5,061 nt of DNA from a bacterium (GTDB lineage Bacteria > Patescibacteriota > Saccharimonadia > Saccharimonadales > Saccharimonadaceae), in assembly GCA_004561445.1 (NCBI GenBank), contig SFVX01000011.1, positions 1 to 5,061 of the forward strand, written 5' to 3'. The notes beneath the pieces were generated by a model, which saw only the letters and a program-made list of their open reading frames with translations, had not been told where the DNA came from and did not search any database. Position numbers and translations under genes: made by a program. Of this stretch, positions 1-5,061 are shown one piece after another. The first letter of the stretch is position 1; each line of letters starts with the position of its first letter.

Positions 1-1041
1 TTACGATAGATATCCATTGACGAATGTCCATTAAACATAGCTCGTGGATAGTGATTCATCCAATCATTAGTCGCTATGATCTGAGCACTACTATAGTTAT
101 TTATAGCTTCACCTTTGGTAATCTCCTTGCGGAGAAACCGGTTATTGATCTCATTGGATCCACGTTCCCAAGGGGAATACGGATCAGCATAGAAAACATG
201 ATCGTGAACTTGTGTTAACTCACTAAATTCTGAACCGTTGTCAGAGGTTATTGTCTTAAAGATGCGATAGTAAGCATCTGTGCCCATTTTCTGGCGTAAA
301 TTTATAAAGAACTGATTTACTGCATGCGCAGTTTTACCAGCAATTTTACTCGTGATATTAACTCGTGAAAGGCGATCAGTCATTACTAGTACAACACTGT
401 CATTACCGTTTTTCTGTCCCTGAACTGTATCTAGTTCCCAATGGCCAATTTCGGACCGTTGGTCCGCAGTTTGAGGTCGTTGAGCAATATTAGGCCCTAA
501 GCACCTTTTAGCTTGCGGATGAGTTCGATGATGCTTACGTTTAGGTTTTTCAAAGAGGTCTAAATTGGACGTACGAAGCACACCCTCATTAATCCATTGA
601 TATAAAGTTACAACCGACTTTGGGATCAGGGTGCCATCATTCATTAAATCTCGAGCCTTAATGGTGGTCGTCAAACTCACCAAGCATTAGCTGATCAGCT
701 AATCGTAAAAATTGCTTTGAAGAATAATATAAGCGACGACGACCAGAATGGCGGTGATGTTCAAGATATGTGGCCTGACCAGCTTCATAACTATAGATGT
801 AGTAAGAATATTCGTAAATCTTACCATTAGATTTTTGACGACGAAGTTGGCGGACCGTACCACGGTTGAGCTCGTTATTAATTGTTTGATGATTAACTCC
901 TAATTGGCGACCAATTGCGCGATTGGAAAGTCCTTGCGACTTTAAAGTCGCAATCATCACACGTTCTTCTTTAGTAAGATGAGCATTCTTTTTATGAGTA
1001 GTCAATAAACTAGTAGACATGGTATCATTTAAGTGCGTCAT
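1..1041 (-). pseudogene. IS30-family transposase, frameshifted and cut by the window edge
   Basis: This would encode the DDE transposase that moves the IS by cutting and joining its ends. The start at 1041 is supported by AAAGGA at 1057-1052, 10 nt upstream. The first frame gives 127 residues: a helix-turn-helix region (LTKEERVMIATLKSQGLSNR, then a second helix around GVNHQTINNELNRG) and a basic, Tyr-rich segment. It stops at 660-658, just after FDDHH. The next frame picks up at once with KARDLMNDG and stays open to base 1. It carries the catalytic core: Asp in HWELDTVQG (codon 429-431), Asp in TSDNGSEF (240-242) and Glu in ERGSNEINN (150-152). The core is therefore intact in sequence but out of frame with the DNA-binding part. 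The frame change equals one extra base net. IS30 relatives usually have an SPxx(I/V) segment here, and it is missing, so a small deletion of about 23 nt is my preferred cause. The C-terminus lies outside the window. Probably inactive. Confidence 0.9.
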
Positions 1042-1088
1042 TTGACGGACATCCTTTCATATAGGTTTGGTTCACTTAATATGATACC
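1021..1088. repeat. Inverted repeat pair at the IS30 end (1021-1035 / 1073-1088)
   Basis: GGTATCATTTAAGTG at 1021-1035 is the reverse complement of CACTTAATATGATACC at 1073-1088 except for one extra base in the outer arm. The outer arm is probably the terminal inverted repeat of the IS. The inner arm overlaps the first transposase codons, between the ATG at 1041-1039 and a second in-frame ATG at 1020-1018. The ribosome binding site and first start codon lie in the 37-nt loop. A transcript entering from outside would carry both arms and could fold. A transposase-binding operator is the alternative. The repeat is seen directly; its role is inference. Confidence 0.7.
1052..1057 (-). promoter_or_regulatory. 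Shine-Dalgarno of the IS30 transposase
   Basis: On the minus strand AAAGGA lies 10 nt before the ATG at 1041-1039. This supports the upstream start over the in-frame ATG at 1020-1018, which has no comparable site and lies right behind the inner repeat arm. Confidence 0.6.
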
Positions 1089-1095
1089 TGATGTC

Positions 1096-1114
1096 ACGCC
1101 GAATGGCGTTTTTT
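1096..1114 (+). terminator. Short Rho-independent terminator between the IS30 end and the WxL operon
   Basis: ACGCC (1096-1100), a GAAT loop, and GGCGT (1105-1109) form a 5-bp GC-rich stem followed by a run of six T, the first of which closes the stem. The polarity fits a plus-strand transcript arriving from the left. No plus-strand gene is visible between base 1 and here, so it may have ended a gene now separated from it by the IS, or it may block read-through from the IS into the operon. The short stem makes it a modest terminator. Confidence 0.5.
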
Positions 1115-1119
1115 ATTTA

Positions 1120-1157
1120 CCACCAACTGGGTGGCTAACTTCATTCTATAATCCACC
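1120..1157 (+). promoter_or_regulatory. Alternative CCACC/GGTGG pairings in the operon leader region
   Basis: CCACC occurs at 1120-1124 and again at 1153-1157, with a single GGTGG at 1130-1134 between them. The GGTGG can pair with only one copy at a time: the first gives a tight hairpin with a 5-nt loop, the second a wider loop ending directly against the Shine-Dalgarno sequence. As DNA, the compact palindrome 1120-1134 could instead be a repressor site. The stems are only 5 bp, so chance is a real possibility. Confidence 0.25.
1147..1152 (+). promoter_or_regulatory. Candidate -10 box of the WxL operon
   Basis: A perfect TATAAT lies 23 nt before the first ATG. No good -35 box is found 16-18 nt upstream (around 1124-1130), and there is no extended TG motif. 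Initiation about 7 nt downstream would leave a leader of only about 17 nt, with the Shine-Dalgarno near its 5' end. If real, the promoter may need an activator. No better promoter was found between the terminator at 1114 and the gene. Confidence 0.35.
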
Positions 1158-1165
1158 GGAAGGAG
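1158..1165 (+). promoter_or_regulatory. Strong Shine-Dalgarno that fixes the start of the first WxL gene
   Basis: GGAAGGAG lies 10 nt before the ATG at 1176. A TTG at 1170 in the same frame would have only 4 nt spacing, so the ATG is the better start. Confidence 0.8.
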
Positions 1166-1175
1166 ATTATTGCTT

Positions 1176-1784
1176 ATGAAACGTAATTTTTGGACAAAGC
1201 TGGGCTTATTAAGCTTAGCGTGTGGACTTTTTCTAACGGCACCTGCCGCGATCATCAATGCCGATGACACCACTACCACTACCAGTAACGCTACTTTGAA
1301 TTTAAACAGCAGTGATGCTCATCTCTCTTTAGATGCGGTGCCAAGTTTCCCGTTTGGGACCGTGAAGACTGGTGAAATTTTAAGTGGTCAACCGCTGAGT
1401 AACAACGACCTGAGCGACAATAACAAGGTCACCGTGACGGACACCCGGCTGGATGCCAAGGGCTGGCAGCTGACCGTAACGCCGACTGCCTTTACCAATA
1501 ACGACAAGACGATTGCGGGGACCTTGAACTTTACGCCAGGGACCTTCGCCTTTACTGATAATCAGGTCGCGGACTGGAAGTGGGAAAAGACCAGCCTGAC
1601 CCTGCCAAACAGCAGCAGTACCCCAGTCGCCAACTCAACTGGTGAGCAAGAAGGGACGGCGAGTGCAACCATCAATAAGGCCACTTTTAAGGCCACCAGT
1701 CACGATGCCCTGGCCAGCGGCACGTACACTTCTACTTTGACTTGGAACTTAAGTGCCACCCCGGGTCCTTCCGCCAGTGAATAA
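1176..1784 (+). CDS. Small secreted WxL-domain cell-surface protein (CscB-like)
   Basis: This is a 202-residue exported protein expected to sit non-covalently on the peptidoglycan through its WxL domain. Residues 1-29 form a signal peptide: MKRN, a hydrophobic core around LGLLSLACGLFL, and likely cleavage after INA before DD. A short Thr-run linker follows (residues 32-36). The rest is one WxL domain: an N-terminal strand region (FPFGTVKTGEI), the first motif W97-Q-L99 in GWQLTVTPTAF, a DWKW pair (W124, W126), and the closing motif W180-N-L182 in LTWNLSATP, near the C-terminus as is typical. There is no sortase signal and no membrane anchor. It is the first gene of a three-gene operon, 23 nt ahead of the WxL-interacting protein gene. 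Small WxL proteins of this kind are known partners of DUF916/DUF3324 proteins in Csc clusters. The domain call is firm; the ligand is unknown. Confidence 0.93.
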   Translation: MKRNFWTKLGLLSLACGLFLTAPAAIINADDTTTTTSNATLNLNSSDAHLSLDAVPSFPFGTVKTGEILSGQPLSNNDLSDNNKVTVTDTRLDAKGWQLTVTPTAFTNNDKTIAGTLNFTPGTFAFTDNQVADWKWEKTSLTLPNSSSTPVANSTGEQEGTASATINKATFKATSHDALASGTYTSTLTWNLSATPGPSASE

Positions 1785-1807
1785 TTAGTAAAGGAACGAA
1801 TCAACTC

Positions 1808-2833
1808 ATGAACAGCACCAAGTATAAACGCCTTTTAATGGTGCTGATTTTAATGGTGAGTCTTTGGCTGGTCCCTCAAGCGCAAGCCGCCGTTGCCAAC
1901 AACGCGGCCGAGTTTACGATCGATCCTGTATACCCCTCTGAACAGCAGGCGGGCCATACAGGATATTTTAGTTTGGCGGTTACGCCTGCCAGCACGGTAC
2001 CGGTCAAAGTCAAAATCACCAACACGAATCAGCACCAAGCCGTGACCTACCGGCTTAAAGTTGGCAACGCCACGACCACCCCAACTGGAACGATCAATTA
2101 TGCCACCTTCAAGGCCAAAAAAGATCCCACCGCGCAATATCGATTGACGGATTTTATCGACCACGCCAAACGCGGCCAAAAAATCACCGTCCCGGCCAAC
2201 AGCGACCGGACCGTCACCGTCAACTTGCGCCTGCCCGCCCATCCCTTTTCAGGCACCGTGGCCGGTGGGGTCTACGTCGAACGCCTAACCAACGGGGCCA
2301 ATCAACAAAGCGGCAATTTCCAAACCCAAAACCACTTTGCGATGACTTTGCCAATTTTGGTGACCGAGCACCCGCACGCCAAGCGAATTGCCAAAATGCA
2401 GCTCGCCCAAGTCAAGGTGCAAAAAGGCCAAGTCGCTGCCCGTTTGCATAACGTCCGGCCAGTCCTCTTTGGTAAATTAACGATCCACGCCCGGATCACT
2501 AAGGCCCACCAGACCAAAGCCCTGGTAAAGAAAACGGTCACCAACTACCAGGTAGCGCCAAATTCGGCCTTTGATTTCGTGGTAACGGATCCGAACAAAC
2601 CATTGAACGCCGGCCACTACCTCCTGACGATGAACCTGCAATCAGGAAAACGTCAGTGGCACTTCAGCCGCGCCTTTACCGTCAAGGCCAGCCAAGCCGC
2701 CCCGCTGACCAAACGAACCGGGTGGCTAGGGCTGCCATTGCTGTTATGGTTGATCGGCGGCGGGCTAATTTTGATTATTTTGGCCTTAGTCGGCATCATT
2801 TTGAAGCAACGCAAGAAATTAAGTCAACAGTAA
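1808..2833 (+). CDS. WxL-interacting membrane-anchored protein, DUF916 + DUF3324 (CscA-like)
   Basis: This 341-residue protein should anchor the complex at the membrane and face the wall. Residues 1-27 are a signal peptide ending in AQA before A28. The DUF916 region (about 34-160) opens with FTIDPVYPSEQ, then GYFSLAVTP and VKVKITNTN, and ends near GGVYVE; this domain is reported to bind peptidoglycan. The DUF3324 region (about 170-295) begins near NHFAMTLPILVTE and ends near WHFSRAFTVK; it is linked to host or partner binding in the family. A transmembrane helix (about 306-332) is followed by a basic cytoplasmic tail, KQRKKLSQQ. Length and layout match the family. AAGGAA at 1791-1796 lies 11 nt before the ATG. 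It sits between two WxL protein genes, which fits its role as their docking partner. Csc naming follows the Lactobacillus plantarum clusters; I leave the symbol blank because copies are many and divergent. Confidence 0.93.
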   Translation: MNSTKYKRLLMVLILMVSLWLVPQAQAAVANNAAEFTIDPVYPSEQQAGHTGYFSLAVTPASTVPVKVKITNTNQHQAVTYRLKVGNATTTPTGTINYATFKAKKDPTAQYRLTDFIDHAKRGQKITVPANSDRTVTVNLRLPAHPFSGTVAGGVYVERLTNGANQQSGNFQTQNHFAMTLPILVTEHPHAKRIAKMQLAQVKVQKGQVAARLHNVRPVLFGKLTIHARITKAHQTKALVKKTVTNYQVAPNSAFDFVVTDPNKPLNAGHYLLTMNLQSGKRQWHFSRAFTVKASQAAPLTKRTGWLGLPLLLWLIGGGLILIILALVGIILKQRKKLSQQ

Positions 2834-2837
2834 CGTC

Positions 2838-4499
2838 ATGCGAAAACAACTCTTTACCTACCAGCTTTATTTACTCTTATTATTTACCTGCGGATTGATT
2901 TATTTCAGCTTTGGCTCTGGCCCCACGGCCCACGCGGCCGACATTACTACGGCCACCGATTTTGCGCCGTGGACAGAAGGGTACCGGAATCCTGACCCTG
3001 ACAAGCGGAACAAATACGGTTACATGGTGAATAGCAATAACAATAACATCATTAACGAAACTAACACTAGCAATGGCATCAACTTGAATTTCCGGGTGCT
3101 GGCCCACATTAACTGGGACCAAAGCACCAACACGAAATACTACCTGTTGTTGAAAAGCGGTGCGACCTTTAGGGTCCTAACGCTAACCAGCAATCAAGTG
3201 ACCCGAACTAAAGTCAAAGACTATTCCAGGACCGCTCTTTGGAACGTTTCCGTCAACATGAGTGGCATTAGCGCGGATCAGGTCCAACTAGTACTGTTTG
3301 ATGACAGCATTTTTTATGGCTTTTGGAAAACCAACGGGGTGGCGGATGATGGGACTTACTCTTACACCTTGGTCAGCCCCGTCATTGGTTGGAACAATCC
3401 CGCCAGCAGCTGGCCAAAGTTCAGTTCACAAACCTACGCGGGCCAAACGACCACTTTGACCCTGGATGCCCCTGATTTCCAAACCAACAGCAACACCTTG
3501 ACTAACGTGCTGGCTTTTGACAATCCGGTCTTTGTGCCGAATTTAACGGACCAAAAAGTGGTTGATAATACGCTCCAATCCGACTACAAAATCACCACTG
3601 ATCTCAGCCAAGCCGAACAAGTTAACGCCCTGGTACCACAAACGGATACGCTTTTTGGTCGCCAAACGACGGTCAAATACCAGCTACCATCCAGTCCCAC
3701 CACCCAAACTTTCCAGTACGGGGGGCTGAAAAATCTGATCCTGACCAGCACCGACTTGACCCAGCCGGTTTCGACCAAGGCCAACCTCGCTCCTGATTGG
3801 ATTAACCAAGTTACCACCGAGCTCGGCAGCAACTTGACCTACCGGTGGTTTTACGCCACCAGTGAGGATCCTGACTTCAAGAAACTGGTTAAAGATGACA
3901 GTAGTGGTGACAGTGATGACTATCCGGACAGTCAAAATAGCAGCGGTACCTTCGGGCAAGCTTGGTTAACCTTTCCCAAGGACAGTAAGTTTTTAAATTT
4001 CGTGGCTACCCAAAACCAGCAGGGCCACCAAGTTTACTTATTGATGAAGATCTACGACCAAAGTGATAATTTAAAAGCCCTCACCAACCCAATCTTAGTC
4101 CAGGTCACTACCCCGGCCCTACAGGTACCAGACACAATTAACTTCGGCACGATTGGGACAACCAAACTCTACGGTGGGGGCCAACTGGCTTCCCAATCCA
4201 GCGCAACAGACCAGCTAACCGTCAATACCGCGGGCAGCTGGCAAGTCGCCGCCACCCTCGGCACGGAATCAACCAATAGCATCCGCAAGCTTAATGGCTG
4301 GCTAAGTTTCGGTGCGGGACAGCCGTTAAGCGCGGACCAGGCCGTCACGGTGGCGAGTGGGACCGGGCCTAAGACCTTGCCCCTCAACGCCAAGCTAAAC
4401 CTCAAGGGCTATCACCACGCCCTGCCGACCAACCGGAATTTCAACGAAACCATCACGTGGAATCTCACCACCCAACCAACGCCAAGGGCGACCGAGTGA
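2838..4499 (+). CDS. Large secreted protein with a C-terminal WxL domain (CscC-like)
   Basis: This 553-residue exported protein is probably the ligand-binding member of the complex. The signal peptide covers residues 1-33 and ends in AHA before AD. Residues 34-200 form a beta-rich, Asn- and aromatic-rich region that I do not recognise; it could be a binding domain. Residues about 200-310 are Thr/Asn-rich and beta-like, and 315-425 look Ig-like (LTYRWFYATSED, then WLTFPKDSKFLNFVATQ). An Asp/Ser-rich loop with six Asp lies at 353-364. The WxL domain occupies about 428-553, from VPDTINFGTIG to the closing W541-N-L543. Its first motif is degenerate, W468-Q-V470. There is no LPxTG and no membrane helix. 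The start lies 4 nt after the previous stop and lacks a clear Shine-Dalgarno, which suggests translational coupling. It is the last gene before a strong terminator. Confidence 0.9.
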   Translation: MRKQLFTYQLYLLLLFTCGLIYFSFGSGPTAHAADITTATDFAPWTEGYRNPDPDKRNKYGYMVNSNNNNIINETNTSNGINLNFRVLAHINWDQSTNTKYYLLLKSGATFRVLTLTSNQVTRTKVKDYSRTALWNVSVNMSGISADQVQLVLFDDSIFYGFWKTNGVADDGTYSYTLVSPVIGWNNPASSWPKFSSQTYAGQTTTLTLDAPDFQTNSNTLTNVLAFDNPVFVPNLTDQKVVDNTLQSDYKITTDLSQAEQVNALVPQTDTLFGRQTTVKYQLPSSPTTQTFQYGGLKNLILTSTDLTQPVSTKANLAPDWINQVTTELGSNLTYRWFYATSEDPDFKKLVKDDSSGDSDDYPDSQNSSGTFGQAWLTFPKDSKFLNFVATQNQQGHQVYLLMKIYDQSDNLKALTNPILVQVTTPALQVPDTINFGTIGTTKLYGGGQLASQSSATDQLTVNTAGSWQVAATLGTESTNSIRKLNGWLSFGAGQPLSADQAVTVASGTGPKTLPLNAKLNLKGYHHALPTNRNFNETITWNLTTQPTPRATE

Positions 4500-4542
4500 T
4501 CACCAAATGTTAAGCGAAGTTGGGAAAAAGTCTTAAAAATTC

Positions 4543-4592
4543 AAAAGCGCTAGAAACCACGTTACTGAAAACGTTGATTTCTAGCGCTTTTT
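4543..4592 (+). terminator. Strong Rho-independent terminator closing the WxL operon
   Basis: AAAAGCGCTAGAAA (4543-4556) pairs perfectly over 14 bp with 4578-4591. Inside the loop ACGTT (4559-4563) pairs again with AACGT (4570-4574). The T run is 4588-4592. The A run on the left also gives a U-tract on the opposite strand, so it may work in both directions and stop minus-strand transcription from the right-hand flank. It begins 43 nt after the last stop codon. Confidence 0.9.
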
Positions 4593-4754
4593 CTACCATT
4601 AGTCAAGCCCCAGAAGAGATTTAGGCTAAAAATTTTTCGTGAGGACGGAAAAAGCTGGCTTACTCAAAGAAAATTAGGAAGTTAAGGGTATACTAAATAC
4701 ACCCTTGATCTTGGCTATTTTGACCAAGGACGGTAAAATAATAGTGATCAAGCT
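4593..4754. other. AT-rich intergenic stretch with no gene seen
   Basis: I find no supported coding region here. Base composition is clearly more AT-rich than in the operon. The only structure is the set of small inverted repeats at 4684-4752. The stretch lies directly downstream of the IS110-like transposase remnant on the minus strand, so part of it may be the 3' flank of that element. Confidence 0.5.
4684..4752. repeat. Clustered inverted repeats beside the IS110-like remnant
   Basis: Three pairs lie close together: AAGGGT (4684-4689) with ACCCTT (4701-4706), extended by TA/TA after one mismatch; CTTGG (4710-4714) with CCAAG (4724-4728); and CTTGATC (4704-4710) with GATCAAG (4746-4752), which encloses the second pair. 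None is followed by a good T run, so terminators are unlikely. They could be a structured RNA, recombination sites or chance. Confidence 0.4.
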
Positions 4755-4886
4755 TTAACGATCTACATGAACTTTGGTATAGTCGTAAAGTTGGTCATTT
4801 TTTACGAGATGATACATCGTACGAATGAGGCGATGGATCGCACCGATGGCAATCTTTTTCGTTTGTGGTGAAGAAGATTGCTTTTT
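4755..4886 (-). pseudogene. C-terminal remnant of a probable IS110-family transposase
   Basis: Forty-three codons and a stop remain, bounded upstream by an in-frame TAG at 4889-4887. The peptide begins KKQSSSPQTK, continues KKIAIGAIHRLIRTMYHLVK and ends NDQLYDYTKVHVDR. Its pattern, a short basic helix ending in RxMYHLVK followed by a Tyr-containing tail, resembles the C-terminal end of IS110-type transposases, where a cluster such as this follows the catalytic Ser domain. Neither the RuvC-like DEDD domain nor the catalytic Ser is present, so it cannot be active. There is no start codon or ribosome binding site. The upstream sequence is unrelated in this frame, so the junction near 4887 is probably a deletion or insertion breakpoint. 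The family call is from memory of the motif and is moderately sure. Confidence 0.6.
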
Positions 4887-4889
4887 CTA

Positions 4890-5061
4890 CTCTAAGTCAA
4901 GTGTTATCAACGATTTTAAGCAATTTTATTTTGAAATACAGGCCTAATCGGGAAATGGCTCTCGGAGAATCGAGTTAAATATCTGATTTAGGGCATGATA
5001 AATACAGCCACCTTCTGTAATTTCAAAAAAGAGGCTGTTATAATATCTATTGGATCAATTT
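4890..5061. other. AT-rich right edge, unassigned, possibly mobile-element debris
   Basis: No gene with a start codon is supported. A stop-free minus-strand stretch of 36 codons (about 4947-5054, with GGCIYHALNQIFNSILRE) has no start and no family I recognise. ACAGCC at 5004-5009 is the inverted copy of GGCTGT at 5033-5038. The region may be a fragment of another insertion sequence abutting the IS110-like remnant; this is inference. Confidence 0.35.
5036..5044 (+). promoter_or_regulatory. Candidate extended -10 promoter reading out of the window
   Basis: TGTTATAAT matches the extended -10 pattern TGnTATAAT. No convincing -35 is seen (TGTAAT at the 17-nt position). Any gene it drives lies beyond the right edge. 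Confidence 0.3.

Larger units (their letters stand above)
1..1088 (-). mobile_element. IS30-family insertion sequence, partial (one end plus most of the transposase gene)
   Basis: The transposase reading frame fills nearly the whole stretch and continues past the left edge, so only one end of the element is in the window. That end is the side upstream of the transposase start. I place the outer boundary at about 1088 because GGTATCAT (read on the minus strand) begins there and recurs as an inverted copy inside the element. The exact tip and any target duplication cannot be fixed without the other end. The element lies immediately beside a terminator hairpin and about 90 bp upstream of the WxL operon, in opposite orientation. 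Family assignment rests on the transposase; the boundary is inference. Confidence 0.8.

Noticed and set aside
24..218. Plus-strand open frame of 64 codons
   Set aside because: It lies antisense to the transposase catalytic region, which shows clear DDE motifs on the minus strand; no ribosome binding site and no recognisable protein.
1055..1085. Outward promoter in the IS30 end (TTCATA, 18 nt, TATGAT) driving the WxL operon
   Set aside because: The boxes are weak and any transcript would meet the terminator at 1096-1114 before the operon.
1170..1175. TTG at 1170 as start of the small WxL gene
   Set aside because: It is only 4 nt from the Shine-Dalgarno, whereas the ATG at 1176 has normal spacing and gives a standard signal peptide.
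1209..1226. Possible lipobox (LSLAC) in the small WxL signal peptide
   Set aside because: The Cys sits inside the hydrophobic core, with Ser at -3 and Leu at -2, which does not fit the lipobox, and a normal signal-peptidase site follows at INA/DD.
1094..1279. Minus-strand open frame of 61 codons across the operon leader
   Set aside because: It overlaps the terminator, the Shine-Dalgarno and the signal peptide of the first WxL gene on the other strand; no domain and no ribosome site.
1850..2242. Minus-strand open frame of 130 codons inside the DUF916/DUF3324 gene
   Set aside because: It is antisense to a well-supported coding region with clear domain motifs; its length is explained by the GC-rich codon use of the real gene.
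4566..4579. cre-like sequence (TGAAAACGTTGATT) suggesting catabolite control
   Set aside because: It is part of the terminator loop and stem at the operon's 3' end, lacks the final CA of the consensus and is not near a promoter; no cre site was seen upstream of 1176.
4944..5054. Minus-strand open stretch of 36 codons as a gene
   Set aside because: No start codon or ribosome site and no recognised family; kept only as part of the unassigned edge.

Overview
The window looks like accessory DNA from a lactic acid bacterium of the Lactobacillaceae. This rests on the cell-surface gene set (WxL proteins with their DUF916/DUF3324 partner), an IS30-family transposase of lactobacillar type, and strong AAGGA-type ribosome binding sites. 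Genus and replicon (chromosome or plasmid) cannot be decided from the sequence.

Left part (1 to about 1088, minus strand): the 5' portion of an IS30-family insertion sequence. Its transposase is broken by a frameshift near 660 and runs off the left edge of the window. All three DDE catalytic residues are still encoded, but in a different frame from the N-terminal DNA-binding part. The element's outer end, at about 1073-1088, has an inverted copy at 1021-1035, just inside the transposase gene.

Junction and leader (1089-1175): a short plus-strand terminator hairpin (1096-1114) sits directly beside the IS end. It is followed by a compact leader with a TATAAT box, a set of alternative CCACC/GGTGG pairings and a strong Shine-Dalgarno sequence.

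Core (1176-4499, plus strand): a tight three-gene operon for a cell-surface complex of the Csc/WxL type. In order it encodes a small secreted WxL protein, a membrane-anchored WxL-interacting protein (DUF916 + DUF3324 + C-terminal transmembrane helix), and a large secreted protein ending in a WxL domain. By family knowledge, WxL domains bind peptidoglycan non-covalently and associate with the DUF916/DUF3324 protein, so the three products probably assemble on the outer cell wall. The ligand is unknown; binding of polysaccharide or host matrix is the usual guess. A 14-bp-stem terminator (4543-4592) closes the operon, so the unit appears complete with three genes. No LPxTG (CscD-type) gene is present within it.

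Right part (4593-5061): AT-rich, gene-poor DNA. It contains a short C-terminal remnant of what looks like an IS110-family transposase (4755-4886, minus), small inverted repeats next to it, and an unassigned stretch to the window edge. The operon thus sits between insertion-sequence debris on both sides. I found no clearly new biological system; the points most worth checking are in the findings.
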